The notes: generated by a model from the letters alone, not told the origin. A stretch of DNA of 5,744 nucleotides from CAINVV01 sp037129695 (GCA_037129695.1 JBAXUL010000178.1:1-5744); one strand, 5' to 3'. Positions 1 to 5,744 are shown, counted from the first letter of the stretch. Numbers and translations are program-made.

Positions 1-85
1 CGGTCGTGCCGATGGCACTGGCAGACGGTTAACCGCTGCTTCTCTGGTAAGGACCTGAATGATCCCCATTTGCAAAAATCAAACC

Positions 86-937
86 TCAATGGTGAGCCAT
101 CTTTTCAATGCTGATTTCCCTTGGTAGCCGAGGCCTCCCTGCTTCAATCCATGCCATCCGGATCAATTCGGCCAGCGACTTTGACGAACCGGCAATCATC
201 AGCGCGGTGAACCCTTTTGTCTGATTCCAGAGCACCTGATAATAGGTGTCGTTGTATTCGTGATTGGCTTGACTGAATGCAACCTGATCCGCCTTTAGGA
301 GGGAATCCTTGTACTGGTAGTTGAAGTACATGTAATCGAAAATATAACGGCTTATATTCTTAATCTTGTGCAAAGATGATTTCCTGACGGTGACGGAGTC
401 GATGTATTTGTTGATCATCTTCGATTCATACCTGCTGTGAATGCCTTTTTGCCCGGAAAGTTGCCCATCATAGTTCAGCGTGAGATGCAAAGGCATATGC
501 CCGTCGCCAACATAATGACCGAGATCGGCCGCAGTCAGCACCGCCTTCGACCATGCTTTTGCCTTGAACTGCCTGACCAATACCCGGTAGGTTGAATCGG
601 TAACCCAAGGCAGCGTTCCATTTTTCAGGATGAAATCCTTGCCGTATTGACGCAATGATTCCTTTTTCCCCTCAACGATCTTGTGTGATTGAACGAAATC
701 CGTGTAAGCGTCCATATCGATGTAATGCCTGATGCCTTCGGCTGGATCATTTTTCTTTCGGTTATCGGCTTCAGATCCATACTCCGTCAGCCTGACCGGC
801 CATTCTTTGTATCTGTTTAGCCTGGCGGGGAAAAATTGTGAGGCTGAACTGTTAATTTTTTGATGACCCTTCTCCCCCCAACTGCACAAGAGAAGTGTTA
901 AGGCAATTCCAACGAAATAACCGGCAATATTTTTCAT
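86..937 (-). CDS. Secreted zinc-dependent S1/P1 nuclease / phospholipase C-type hydrolase
   Basis: Encodes 283 residues that fit the S1/P1 nuclease and bacterial zinc phospholipase C superfamily, whose members cleave phosphodiester bonds using a three-zinc site. Residues 1-19 form an export signal. Cleavage after Ser19 would expose Trp20, and in this superfamily the N-terminal Trp is itself a metal ligand. Further candidate ligands in order are His25 (WGEKGH), an Asp in 58-64, His71 (RHYIDMD), His141, Asp145 and His151 (motif HYVGDGHMPLH), then His167 and Glu171 (GIHSRYE). Glu at the last position matches Bacillus phospholipase C; P1 nuclease has Asp there. The NYDGQ and GIHSR motifs are typical of the Bacteroidota branch, and the length is ordinary. 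The start is the first ATG after a short A-rich stretch. The gene diverges from the cupin gene with a 414-bp gap. The true substrate (nucleic acid or phospholipid) cannot be read from sequence. A lipoprotein signal ending at Cys18 is less likely because Leu precedes that Cys. Confidence 0.88.
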   Translation of the reverse strand: MKNIAGYFVGIALTLLLCSWGEKGHQKINSSASQFFPARLNRYKEWPVRLTEYGSEADNRKKNDPAEGIRHYIDMDAYTDFVQSHKIVEGKKESLRQYGKDFILKNGTLPWVTDSTYRVLVRQFKAKAWSKAVLTAADLGHYVGDGHMPLHLTLNYDGQLSGQKGIHSRYESKMINKYIDSVTVRKSSLHKIKNISRYIFDYMYFNYQYKDSLLKADQVAFSQANHEYNDTYYQVLWNQTKGFTALMIAGSSKSLAELIRMAWIEAGRPRLPREISIEKMAHH

Positions 938-1006
938 TCTTCAACCATTTAACAGATACAATTTATACTTGGAGCACTGCCAATCACAAGGGAAATTAGC
1001 CGTCGA

Positions 1007-1042
1007 CAAATATAATTGAAAAGTGATCCAATATGCGACAAA
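1007..1042 (-). promoter_or_regulatory. Candidate Bacteroidota promoter for the nuclease gene
   Basis: On the minus strand 1007-1014 reads TATATTTG, a perfect match to the Bacteroidota -7 consensus TAnnTTTG. A TTTG at 1039-1042 could be the -33 box, but the 24-nt spacing is a few bases longer than usual. Transcription would start near position 1000 and leave a leader of about 60 nt before the nuclease ATG. The match is direct; promoter function is inferred. Confidence 0.45.
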
Positions 1043-1080
1043 CAGGATGAAATTGGTTATCATGAATGAAAATTATGCTT

Positions 1081-1167
1081 CATAGAAAATAGGTAAAGAA
1101 GCATCTGTCGATTCATTTGTTTCGCTGCTCTGACAGGATGATCAGGTTGCATCTGTCATAGAATAAG
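1081..1167. repeat. Repeated GCATCTGTC motif with a small hairpin
   Basis: GCATCTGTC occurs as an exact direct repeat at 1101-1109 and 1149-1157. Each copy lies near a CATAGAA-type sequence (1081-1087 and 1157-1163). Between them, 1131-1140 (TGACAGGATG) is an inverted copy of the motif with one extra G, so 1131-1158 can fold into a 6+3 bp hairpin with a 9-nt loop. Three related copies within 60 bp of a divergent intergenic region could be binding sites for a regulator. This is inference, and short repeats can arise by chance. Confidence 0.3.
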
Positions 1168-1186
1168 ATCACGTGCAAATTATCAG

Positions 1187-1201
1187 ATAATCCATGATTA
1201 T
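1187..1201. promoter_or_regulatory. Imperfect palindrome related to the 1229-1248 site
   Basis: ATAATC-CAT-GATTAT has 6-bp arms around a 3-nt centre. It resembles the core of the larger palindrome downstream (ATAAATCATGATTTAT), with one base fewer. The two centres are about 44 bp apart, close to four helical turns, which would place two bound proteins on the same face of the DNA. A weaker TCATGA core with similar flanks lies at 1060-1065. Operator function is inferred. Confidence 0.35.
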
Positions 1202-1223
1202 GACGAAGAATGACAAAGACGCA

Positions 1224-1257
1224 TTGGTGAATAAATCATGATTTATTCCTACTTTCG
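1224..1257 (+). promoter_or_regulatory. Possible promoter for the cupin gene
   Basis: TACTTTCG at 1250-1257 matches the -7 consensus TAnnTTTG except for C in place of the third T. TTG at 1224-1226 could act as the -33 box at 23-nt spacing, slightly long. The predicted transcript would start near 1264 and carry a leader of about 90 nt to the ATG at 1352. The perfect palindrome lies in the spacer between the two boxes, as expected for a repressor operator. The individual boxes are weak. Confidence 0.3.
1229..1248. promoter_or_regulatory. Perfect 20-bp palindrome, candidate operator
   Basis: GAATAAATCATGATTTATTC is identical to its reverse complement across all 20 bp. A perfect palindrome this long is not expected by chance in a window of this size, and with no loop it suits a dimeric DNA-binding protein better than a terminator. 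It lies about 100 bp upstream of the cupin start and between the two candidate promoter boxes. A second, 12-bp palindrome (AGGAACGTTCCT) follows at 1265-1276, but that length is expected about once per window by chance. No regulator gene is visible nearby, so the binding protein is unknown. Confidence 0.5.
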
Positions 1258-1351
1258 GCGTTCAAGGAACGTTCCTACCGGGATCACTCATCATGTCAGG
1301 TTCATCCTGATTGACGAAACGGATCGTCCATCATTTAACATATATCAGAAA

Positions 1352-2122
1352 ATGAAATTAATTGTACTTGTTTTAGTCGTCCTTGGGTTATACAATCAGG
1401 ACTCAATTGCGCAAGTTGTTCAATCCAAAGTTTTCAGCTACTCCAAAGCCAAGGTTAAAAAAACCGAATCCGGTGAAAAACGTGAATTGATATCCGGTGT
1501 AACCACCCATCTTAAAAAATTCGAAATCTTCACCAACACCATTCAATCCGGCAAGGCGCATCAGGTCAACAGGATTCATGCCGATTGCGAAGAATTTGTT
1601 TTTGTGAAAGAGGGCACGTTGAAGATCAATTTCCATGAAACAAGCAAGACAATGGGTGCCGGCAGTGTGGCTTTGATGATGCCGGAGGATGCCTACACGC
1701 TGGAAAATACGGGTAAATCAGATGCCACCTATTATGTGGTATCGTATCAATCCATCAGACCTATTAATCTCCAGCGCGGAATAAATGCAGGCGGTTCGAT
1801 TTTGTTGGATTGGGACAGTATCAAATTTACTCCCCACGACAGGGGTGGTGTGCGCAAGTTCTTCGACCGTAAATCGGCGATGTCCGAACGGATTGAAATG
1901 CATGCAACAACCTTAAATCCTGCCATCAAAAGCCACGAACCACATACCCACCTGCCGGATGAAATTGTAATCATGATGGAAGGTACCACAGAAGAAGAAA
2001 TTGGAACCGGAATTTTCAAAGGAAAACCCGGAGATGTTTATTTTATGGGTTCAAATATTCCTCATGCCATTCGCAATACCGGCAAGAAGCCATGTATGTA
2101 CCTGGCTTTTCAGTGGGAGTAA
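1352..2122 (+). CDS. Secreted bicupin protein of unknown substrate
   Basis: Encodes 256 residues: a signal peptide (about 1-20, cleavage near SIA|Q) and two cupin beta-barrels, roughly 27-132 and 150-256. The C-terminal cupin has a complete metal site: His198 and His200 in HTH, Glu204 with the exact HxH-x3-E-x6-G spacing, and His238 in the second motif (IPHAIRN). In the N-terminal cupin Arg74 replaces the first His and Tyr115 replaces the last His, leaving His76 and Glu80 or Glu81, so this half probably binds no metal. The halves align with each other (FEIFTNTIQSG against IEMHATTLNPA; both EEF/DEIV then EG), showing an internal duplication. An in-frame ATG at 1238 would add 38 residues, hide the signal peptide and begin inside the palindrome, so the start at 1352, preceded by A-rich sequence, is preferred. 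Related two-cupin enzymes include ureidoglycine aminohydrolase, but no purine pathway gene is nearby and I do not assign that role. Confidence 0.85.
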   Translation: MKLIVLVLVVLGLYNQDSIAQVVQSKVFSYSKAKVKKTESGEKRELISGVTTHLKKFEIFTNTIQSGKAHQVNRIHADCEEFVFVKEGTLKINFHETSKTMGAGSVALMMPEDAYTLENTGKSDATYYVVSYQSIRPINLQRGINAGGSILLDWDSIKFTPHDRGGVRKFFDRKSAMSERIEMHATTLNPAIKSHEPHTHLPDEIVIMMEGTTEEEIGTGIFKGKPGDVYFMGSNIPHAIRNTGKKPCMYLAFQWE

Positions 2123-2393
2123 AACAGATGGCCTGCCTGATTGAGATGAAGCAGCTCAAATAAACAGTAACCCCGTCGGGGTTTCCTGTGCATAGCCCAG
2201 GTTTTAACCGGTGGAAAAGGAAGTGCCGGAATCATCCGTCCGCGTGCAGATGTGGATGGGGCCGTTAATCAATGGATCGGACGGAAGGGTGAAGATCATC
2301 AAATGAAATCAACAAATATTGATACAGATTGCCAAGATTATTTCAGATCAAACCGATTACAAATCCATCGTCGGTGGGGCTTGGATACATCAA
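2123..2393. other. Gap between convergent genes
   Basis: No convincing gene is present. On the plus strand 2171-2406 is an open frame of about 78 codons, but it has no ATG near its beginning, crosses a hairpin and runs into the terminator stem. It could be a remnant of a lost gene or chance. A weak inverted repeat (TCCGTCC at 2235-2241, GGACGGA at 2279-2285) has a 37-nt loop and is not assigned a role. Confidence 0.5.
2169..2184 (+). terminator. Small hairpin after the cupin gene, possible terminator
   Basis: AACCCC and GGGGTT form a 6-bp stem around the 3-nt loop GTC, 46 nt after the cupin stop codon, followed by only one more T and then CC. The stem is GC-rich enough to pause polymerase, but the T tract is poor. 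It is probably weak or backed up by the stronger terminator at 2394-2442. Confidence 0.4.
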
Positions 2394-2442
2394 AAAAGAA
2401 CAACTGACCATCCTTATCCTAAGATGGGTCAGTTGTTCTTTT
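2394..2442. terminator. Strong bidirectional intrinsic terminator
   Basis: Positions 2394-2409 and 2427-2442 are perfect 16-bp inverted arms (outer part AAAAGAACAACTGACC), extendable by 3 bp (ATC/GAT) past one bulged G, with a loop of about 10 nt. The arm ends supply T-rich tails in both directions. The minus strand has the better tail (TTCTTTTTTG), and the structure begins 17 bp past the GH95 stop, so it mainly serves that gene. The plus-strand tail (TTCTTTTG) would also stop read-through from the cupin gene. Confidence 0.88.
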
Positions 2443-2459
2443 GAAGGAGCACTCTGTCA

Positions 2460-4949
2460 CTATTTTTTAGTCAGATTTTCATTCAATTGAATGATTTCTC
2501 CTGATTTTGTTTGCGCTTCGAACTTGTGCGCCGGGGTCCGGAGACTCAATTTTTGTCCGTTTTTCGACAATATTTTTACGCCTGTCACTTTCCCGTCTTT
2601 CCATGCCAGATCAACAATAAAACCACCACGTGCGCACAATCCGGTAACCGAACCTTCGGCCAGGGCTGATGGCAGGGAAGGGAGCAGCTGAATCTCATAA
2701 CTTCCATCCTGGTTGCGCGACTGGCTTTGGATTAGCATCTCGGCAATGGCAGCGGTCGCCCCGAAATTTCCGTCAATCTGAAAAGGCGGGTGGTTGTCGA
2801 ACAGGTTCGGCAGGGTTTTGGTGGTTAAAAGAACGGACAATAATTTGTAGGCATGATCGCCATCCTGCAAACGGTTCCACATGTTGATCTTCCATGCCAG
2901 ACCCCAACCGGTTCCGTCATCGCCTCTGGCCTCCAGTGTTTTGCGGGCAGCACTGGCCAATTCGGGGGTTCCGAGCGTAGTGATCTGGGTACCTGGGTAA
3001 AGGCCAAACAAATGAGATGTATGCCGGTGGTGCGGATCGTTTTCCCTGTAATCTTCGGCCCATTCCAGAATGCGGCCTGTCGTCGGACTGATCCGTATTG
3101 GCGCCAGGCGATCGAGTGTTTTCCTGCATTCTGCGCTGAAAGCAGCATCGGTTCCTAAAATATCGCAGGCTTCGATGCAGTGCGTGAGCAGATCGTGGAT
3201 AATTTCCAAATCCATGGTGGCTCCATAGGTAAATACCGATTTTTGTCCGTTCGGAAGAAAGAACTCATTTTCGGGAGAGTAGGAAGGATTGGTCACCAGT
3301 TTCCCCGGACAAGCTGTTCCGGCAGGAGCTTCCACCAGAAAATCCATGATGAAGCGGGCAGCACCTTTCATCAGCGGGAAAGCACGTTCCTGTAGGAATT
3401 TTTTGTCGCCGGTGTAGGTATAATGTTCCCAGGGATGCTGGGCCAGCCAGGCGGATCCCATTGGCCAGATTCCCTGAGGGCCATCGGCCGGAGCAGTAAA
3501 TCCCCAGGCATCGGTTAAATGATGAACCACCCAGCCACCGGCACCATACATCACTTTGGCTGTATGCTCACCCGGAGTTACAAGGGCTTCCGATAGGTCG
3601 AAAAGCGGAAGGTGCATTTCGGAAAGGTTGGTGATTTCGGCAGGCCAGTAATTCATCTGCAGATTGATGTTGGTATGGAAATCAGCATTCCATGGCGGAT
3701 TCATCTGCCATGCCCAAAGGCCCTGCAAATTGGCCGGCATACCGCCCGGACGAGAACTGCAAATCAGCAAATATCTTCCATACTGGAAAAAAGTCTCCAC
3801 CAGTCCGAGATCGGCTTTCCCTGCCACTTTGGCCAGATCGAGTCTTTTATTGGTAGGTAAGGCCAAAGTTTCGGGAGCAATTTGTCCGAGGTGAATATCA
3901 ACACGGTTAAAAAGACGCTGATGTTCTTTCAGATGAGCCTGTTTAAGTTTCGAATAGTTTTTGGAGGAAGCTTTGGCAATCATCTCACTGCAATTCTTGA
4001 CCGGATCAATTTTCAATGCATTGATGTCAGCAGAAAAGTTGTTCATTCCCGGGTAATTGGTACTTCCGGCAACGAACAGCGTTACTTCGCTGGCATTGAA
4101 AACCTTCAATATTCCGTTTTCGACGGCGACTTTTCCACCCTTGGCAAAGGCTTTAACCGAAGCGGCAAAACTGATTCCACGTGGCTTTCCGTCTTGATCC
4201 TTAATAGGTAACCGACCGCTCATAACCAGTGAATTAGGATCGTTTGGATTGGCTGCGCAAATGGCATCCTGCTGACGTTTCAGCGTTAGCGAAAAAGAAA
4301 TCTTTGATTTCTTACTGGCCATCAAACGGACCACAATTACTCCGTCGACCGATGAGGCAAATACTTCCCGCGAATAGGTCACCCCTTCTGAAGCATAACT
4401 GGTACTGGCCACTGCTGTGGCTAAATCCAGGCTCCTGGTATAATTGGAGGCATTCAATACAGGCGTATCGAACCAAAGTTCACCCAGCGACTGGTAAGGC
4501 TTGACACCCTTTGGACGTCCCATCATGGTTATCCCTGCCAGTTTAACGGCTTCGTTGTTTTTACCGTCAAAAAGTAGCTTTTGCACCTCAGGCAAAGCTT
4601 TCAGTGCATCCGGATTAGTCGGGTCAAGCGAAAAACCATCCCAGAGCGTACTTTCATTCAGCTGGATCCGCTCGTCGGCGATTCCGCCGAAAACCATGGC
4701 GCCCAACCGGCCATTCCCCACTGGCAAGGCTTCTTCCCACACTTTGGCCGGGGTTTGATACCACAACAGGTAGTGGCCCTCAGGTTTTTCTCCACCGGAG
4801 GTTACCTCTGCCCGATCAAACCATTTTGCGGATATTTTATCAGTACGGACGCTTGCAGGTTCCTGGATTTTGGCTTCCTGTGCGATGATGGTCTCACCAC
4901 CGATCAGGAAGAGCAATAAAAAAGACAAAAACTTCATGGTATTTTTCAT
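2460..4949 (-). CDS. Secreted GH95 alpha-L-fucosidase
   Basis: Encodes 829 residues, the usual length for bacterial GH95 enzymes, which release terminal alpha-L-fucose (often alpha-1,2-linked) with inversion; some members act on alpha-L-galactose. A signal peptide spans about residues 1-24 (cleavage near IIAQ). The N-terminal beta-sandwich covers about 60-310 (WEEALPVGNGRLGAM and LNESTLW motifs), then a linker, an (alpha/alpha)6 catalytic barrel at about 370-740 and a C-terminal beta domain at about 745-815. By alignment to Bifidobacterium AfcA, the paired Asn residues of the base system are Asn427 and Asn429 (HTNINLQMNYWPAE), the general acid is Glu560 (SPENEF) and the Asp that assists the base is Asp726 (FQIDGNFG). 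His425 matches the AfcA pocket His, which favours fucose over galactose. ATG codons 1 and 5 both give a workable signal peptide. No SusC/SusD or other glycan genes are visible. It ends against a strong terminator, and a possible gene remnant lies just upstream in the same orientation. Confidence 0.95.
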   Translation of the reverse strand: MKNTMKFLSFLLLFLIGGETIIAQEAKIQEPASVRTDKISAKWFDRAEVTSGGEKPEGHYLLWYQTPAKVWEEALPVGNGRLGAMVFGGIADERIQLNESTLWDGFSLDPTNPDALKALPEVQKLLFDGKNNEAVKLAGITMMGRPKGVKPYQSLGELWFDTPVLNASNYTRSLDLATAVASTSYASEGVTYSREVFASSVDGVIVVRLMASKKSKISFSLTLKRQQDAICAANPNDPNSLVMSGRLPIKDQDGKPRGISFAASVKAFAKGGKVAVENGILKVFNASEVTLFVAGSTNYPGMNNFSADINALKIDPVKNCSEMIAKASSKNYSKLKQAHLKEHQRLFNRVDIHLGQIAPETLALPTNKRLDLAKVAGKADLGLVETFFQYGRYLLICSSRPGGMPANLQGLWAWQMNPPWNADFHTNINLQMNYWPAEITNLSEMHLPLFDLSEALVTPGEHTAKVMYGAGGWVVHHLTDAWGFTAPADGPQGIWPMGSAWLAQHPWEHYTYTGDKKFLQERAFPLMKGAARFIMDFLVEAPAGTACPGKLVTNPSYSPENEFFLPNGQKSVFTYGATMDLEIIHDLLTHCIEACDILGTDAAFSAECRKTLDRLAPIRISPTTGRILEWAEDYRENDPHHRHTSHLFGLYPGTQITTLGTPELASAARKTLEARGDDGTGWGLAWKINMWNRLQDGDHAYKLLSVLLTTKTLPNLFDNHPPFQIDGNFGATAAIAEMLIQSQSRNQDGSYEIQLLPSLPSALAEGSVTGLCARGGFIVDLAWKDGKVTGVKILSKNGQKLSLRTPAHKFEAQTKSGEIIQLNENLTKK

Positions 4950-5017
4950 TTTAGCTGTTTGGATTTAAAATAATAGGAAATGCATTTGTATTTTGATGTC
5001 ACATTCTTAAGACCTAA

Positions 5018-5155
5018 CTAATTGATATCCAAGTTAACGATCTTTCCCTGATTGGGCGCCAGTTCAAAATGATGAACTTCTTCATTTTGAACTCCATTGG
5101 CAAACGTGGTGAGCTTTCCTGCATCGGTTATGAATATAGGCATCAGGAAAAGATA
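5018..5155 (-). pseudogene. Possible 3' remnant of a decayed gene
   Basis: An in-frame stretch of 45 codons between stops, with an internal ATG at 5141-5143 that would give 41 residues (starts MPIFITDAGK, ends GKIVNLDIN). The composition is protein-like, with alternating hydrophobic residues as in beta strands, and the last part (HHFELAPNQGKIVNLDIN) loosely resembles the end of the neighbouring GH95 protein (HKFEAQTKSGEIIQLNEN). Immediately upstream the adjacent frame reads LLTDFYGNVVSFP, so a frameshift near 5145-5155 could join the two pieces, but a stop soon interrupts that frame too. It lies in the same orientation as GH95, 68 bp upstream, as expected for the tail of a deleted operon neighbour. 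It could instead be a tiny real gene or a chance frame. I cannot name the family. Confidence 0.35.
5061..5093. repeat. Inverted repeat with perfect 12-bp arms upstream of GH95
   Basis: AGTTCAAAATGA (5061-5072) and TCATTTTGAACT (5082-5093) are exact reverse complements separated by 9 nt, and the centre adds further near-symmetry (GAA-C-TTC). It lies 112 bp upstream of the GH95 start, inside the possible gene remnant, and has no adjacent T run, so it is not a standard terminator. It could be a leader hairpin or a binding site for a dimeric regulator. Confidence 0.5.
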
Positions 5156-5407
5156 CTACGTTCCCGTAAAAATCAGTTAACAAAACAAACTAAATTTGCG
5201 GGATTTTAGCCATTGAAACGGCCACCTTTTAACCCGTTTTTTGTTGAACGACCATTTTTTCCCAGGTCTCCCCCATTCTATTTCAACCCCTTCGTGCTCT
5301 ATCCCGGCAAATTCACAATCAATCCAAAAATAACTCAAAATCCGGATGAAAGAGGTAAAAATAAGGGATTGAATAAAGCGTTGCAGTGAAATATTTTATT
5401 CATATGA

Positions 5408-5459
5408 AACCCTCATGCGCAATCGTTCACAAAATAGCATGTAAATTATCCTGAGGGTT
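5408..5459. repeat. Inverted repeat AACCCTCA / TGAGGGTT
   Basis: Eight-bp arms at 5408-5415 and 5452-5459 with a 36-nt spacer, which contains a small secondary pairing (ATGC/GCAT). There is no T tract, so it does not look like a terminator. It may be structured RNA or chance. Confidence 0.25.
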
Positions 5460-5503
5460 CAATACGTACATTCTAATAATCAACAAATTAATACTGCTAT
5501 TTA

Positions 5504-5550
5504 CGTGTGAAACGAGCCATGAGAATTGCTTCCTTCACACGAGAATGCTT
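5504..5550. repeat. Inverted repeat CGTGTGAA / TTCACACG with an overlapping direct repeat
   Basis: Arms at 5504-5511 and 5534-5541 pair over 8 bp around a 22-nt loop. A near-direct repeat overlaps it: GAGAATTGCTT at 5521-5531 and GAGAATGCTT at 5541-5550. It lies about 125 bp past the stop of the partial gene at the right edge, so it could be a weak terminator or processing hairpin for that transcript, but it lacks a clear U tract. Confidence 0.3.
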
Positions 5551-5667
5551 ATTGGCGAGTTCCATCTGGCAACTGAAAAACAAAATTATAAAATCTTTCT
5601 AGATAAAAGTTTGAGGCTCTCAAAGAAGTCAGGAAAATGCATCATCAATATATTCATTTCAGATCGC

Positions 5668-5744
5668 CTATTTCCCTTCCTTCCCTGCCGGTGCAGCAGG
5701 AACCGCCTGCGGCTCCACCTTTTCGGCTTTGGCTCCGGCAGATC
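5668..5744 (-). CDS. C-terminal tail of a gene cut by the window edge
   Basis: The minus-strand frame enters from the right edge and stops at TAG (5668-5670), giving 24 residues rich in Ala, Pro, Lys and Glu (SAGAKAEKVEPQ, then AVPAAPAGKEGK). Such low-complexity charged tails are common at the C-termini of Bacteroidota proteins, including some ribosomal and envelope proteins. The composition contrasts with the AT-rich DNA that follows and the other two frames give less sensible peptides, so this is probably a true gene end. The family cannot be named from the tail alone. Confidence 0.55.
   Translation of the reverse strand, partial: SAGAKAEKVEPQAVPAAPAGKEGK

Larger units (their letters stand above)
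5156..5667. other. Long AT-rich gap without a convincing gene
   Basis: About 510 bp with no ATG-initiated gene that I can support. On the minus strand, 5177-5395 is open for 72 codons in the same frame as the 5018-5155 fragment but has no ATG, and its predicted residues (rich in Trp, Lys and Arg) match nothing I recognise. A perfect TAnnTTTG box (TAAATTTG, 5191-5198) points to the right, where no plus-strand gene follows, so it is probably coincidental. The only other structure is the two inverted repeats listed separately. Confidence 0.5.

Noticed and set aside
1..85. Open frames at the left edge, such as a plus-strand tail ending at 58 or a frame open to 109
   Set aside because: Several frames are open over this short stretch and none is clearly protein-like, so a partial gene converging on the nuclease cannot be told from chance.
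1265..1276. 12-bp palindrome AGGAACGTTCCT
   Set aside because: A palindrome of this length is expected about once in a window this size, so it is only mentioned beside the 20-bp site.
1238..1351. Extension of the cupin gene to an upstream in-frame ATG (38 extra residues)
   Set aside because: The extra residues place a polar, basic stretch ahead of a good signal peptide, and the ATG is inside a perfect palindrome. The start at 1352 gives a normal exported protein.
1403..2019. Minus-strand open frames of 61 to 90 codons inside the cupin gene
   Set aside because: They lie fully antisense to a well-supported gene, have no recognisable domains and overlap each other.
2825..3148. Alternative minus-strand frames of 107 and 70 codons within the GH95 gene
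   Set aside because: Out-of-frame shadows across the catalytic barrel coding region, with low-quality peptides.
2491..4919. Plus-strand open frames of 66 to 112 codons antisense to GH95
   Set aside because: Their abundance reflects the GH95 codon pattern read on the opposite strand. None has a domain, promoter or plausible start context.
5191..5198. Perfect TAnnTTTG box (TAAATTTG) on the plus strand
   Set aside because: No matching -33 box at the usual distance and no plus-strand gene downstream.

Overview
The window looks like chromosomal DNA of a Bacteroidota bacterium. The evidence is a GH95 enzyme and an S1/P1-type nuclease of the forms common in that phylum, starts preceded by A-rich sequence instead of a Shine-Dalgarno motif, and a perfect Bacteroidota -7 promoter box (TAnnTTTG) upstream of the nuclease. 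I cannot name a genus. There are no rRNA, tRNA, CRISPR or transposase signals.

Layout: (1) 86-937, minus: secreted zinc-dependent S1/P1 nuclease / phospholipase C-type hydrolase. (2) 938-1351: divergent regulatory region with promoter-like boxes, a perfect 20-bp palindrome, a related imperfect palindrome and a repeated GCATCTGTC motif. (3) 1352-2122, plus: secreted two-domain cupin. The longer frame opening at 1238 begins inside the palindrome, so I set the start at 1352. (4) 2123-2459: gap with a small hairpin after the cupin and a strong 16-bp-stem bidirectional terminator next to the end of the following gene. (5) 2460-4949, minus: full-length GH95 alpha-L-fucosidase with signal peptide and the expected catalytic residues. 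(6) 5018-5155, minus: a short protein-like fragment that may be the 3' end of a decayed gene, containing an inverted repeat with 12-bp arms. (7) 5156-5667: apparently non-coding, with two modest inverted repeats. (8) 5668-5744, minus: C-terminal tail of a gene that continues past the window.

All three complete proteins carry export signals, so the region encodes envelope or secreted functions. The GH95 enzyme would release terminal alpha-L-fucose from glycans, but no SusC/SusD pair, sulfatase, fucose catabolic gene or regulator is visible, so it stands alone here. The nuclease and cupin diverge, and the cupin and GH95 converge on the shared terminator, so each complete gene is probably its own transcription unit. 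I found no convincing new multi-gene system. The least explained signals are the palindrome cluster in front of the cupin gene and the gene remnant with its hairpin upstream of the GH95 gene.
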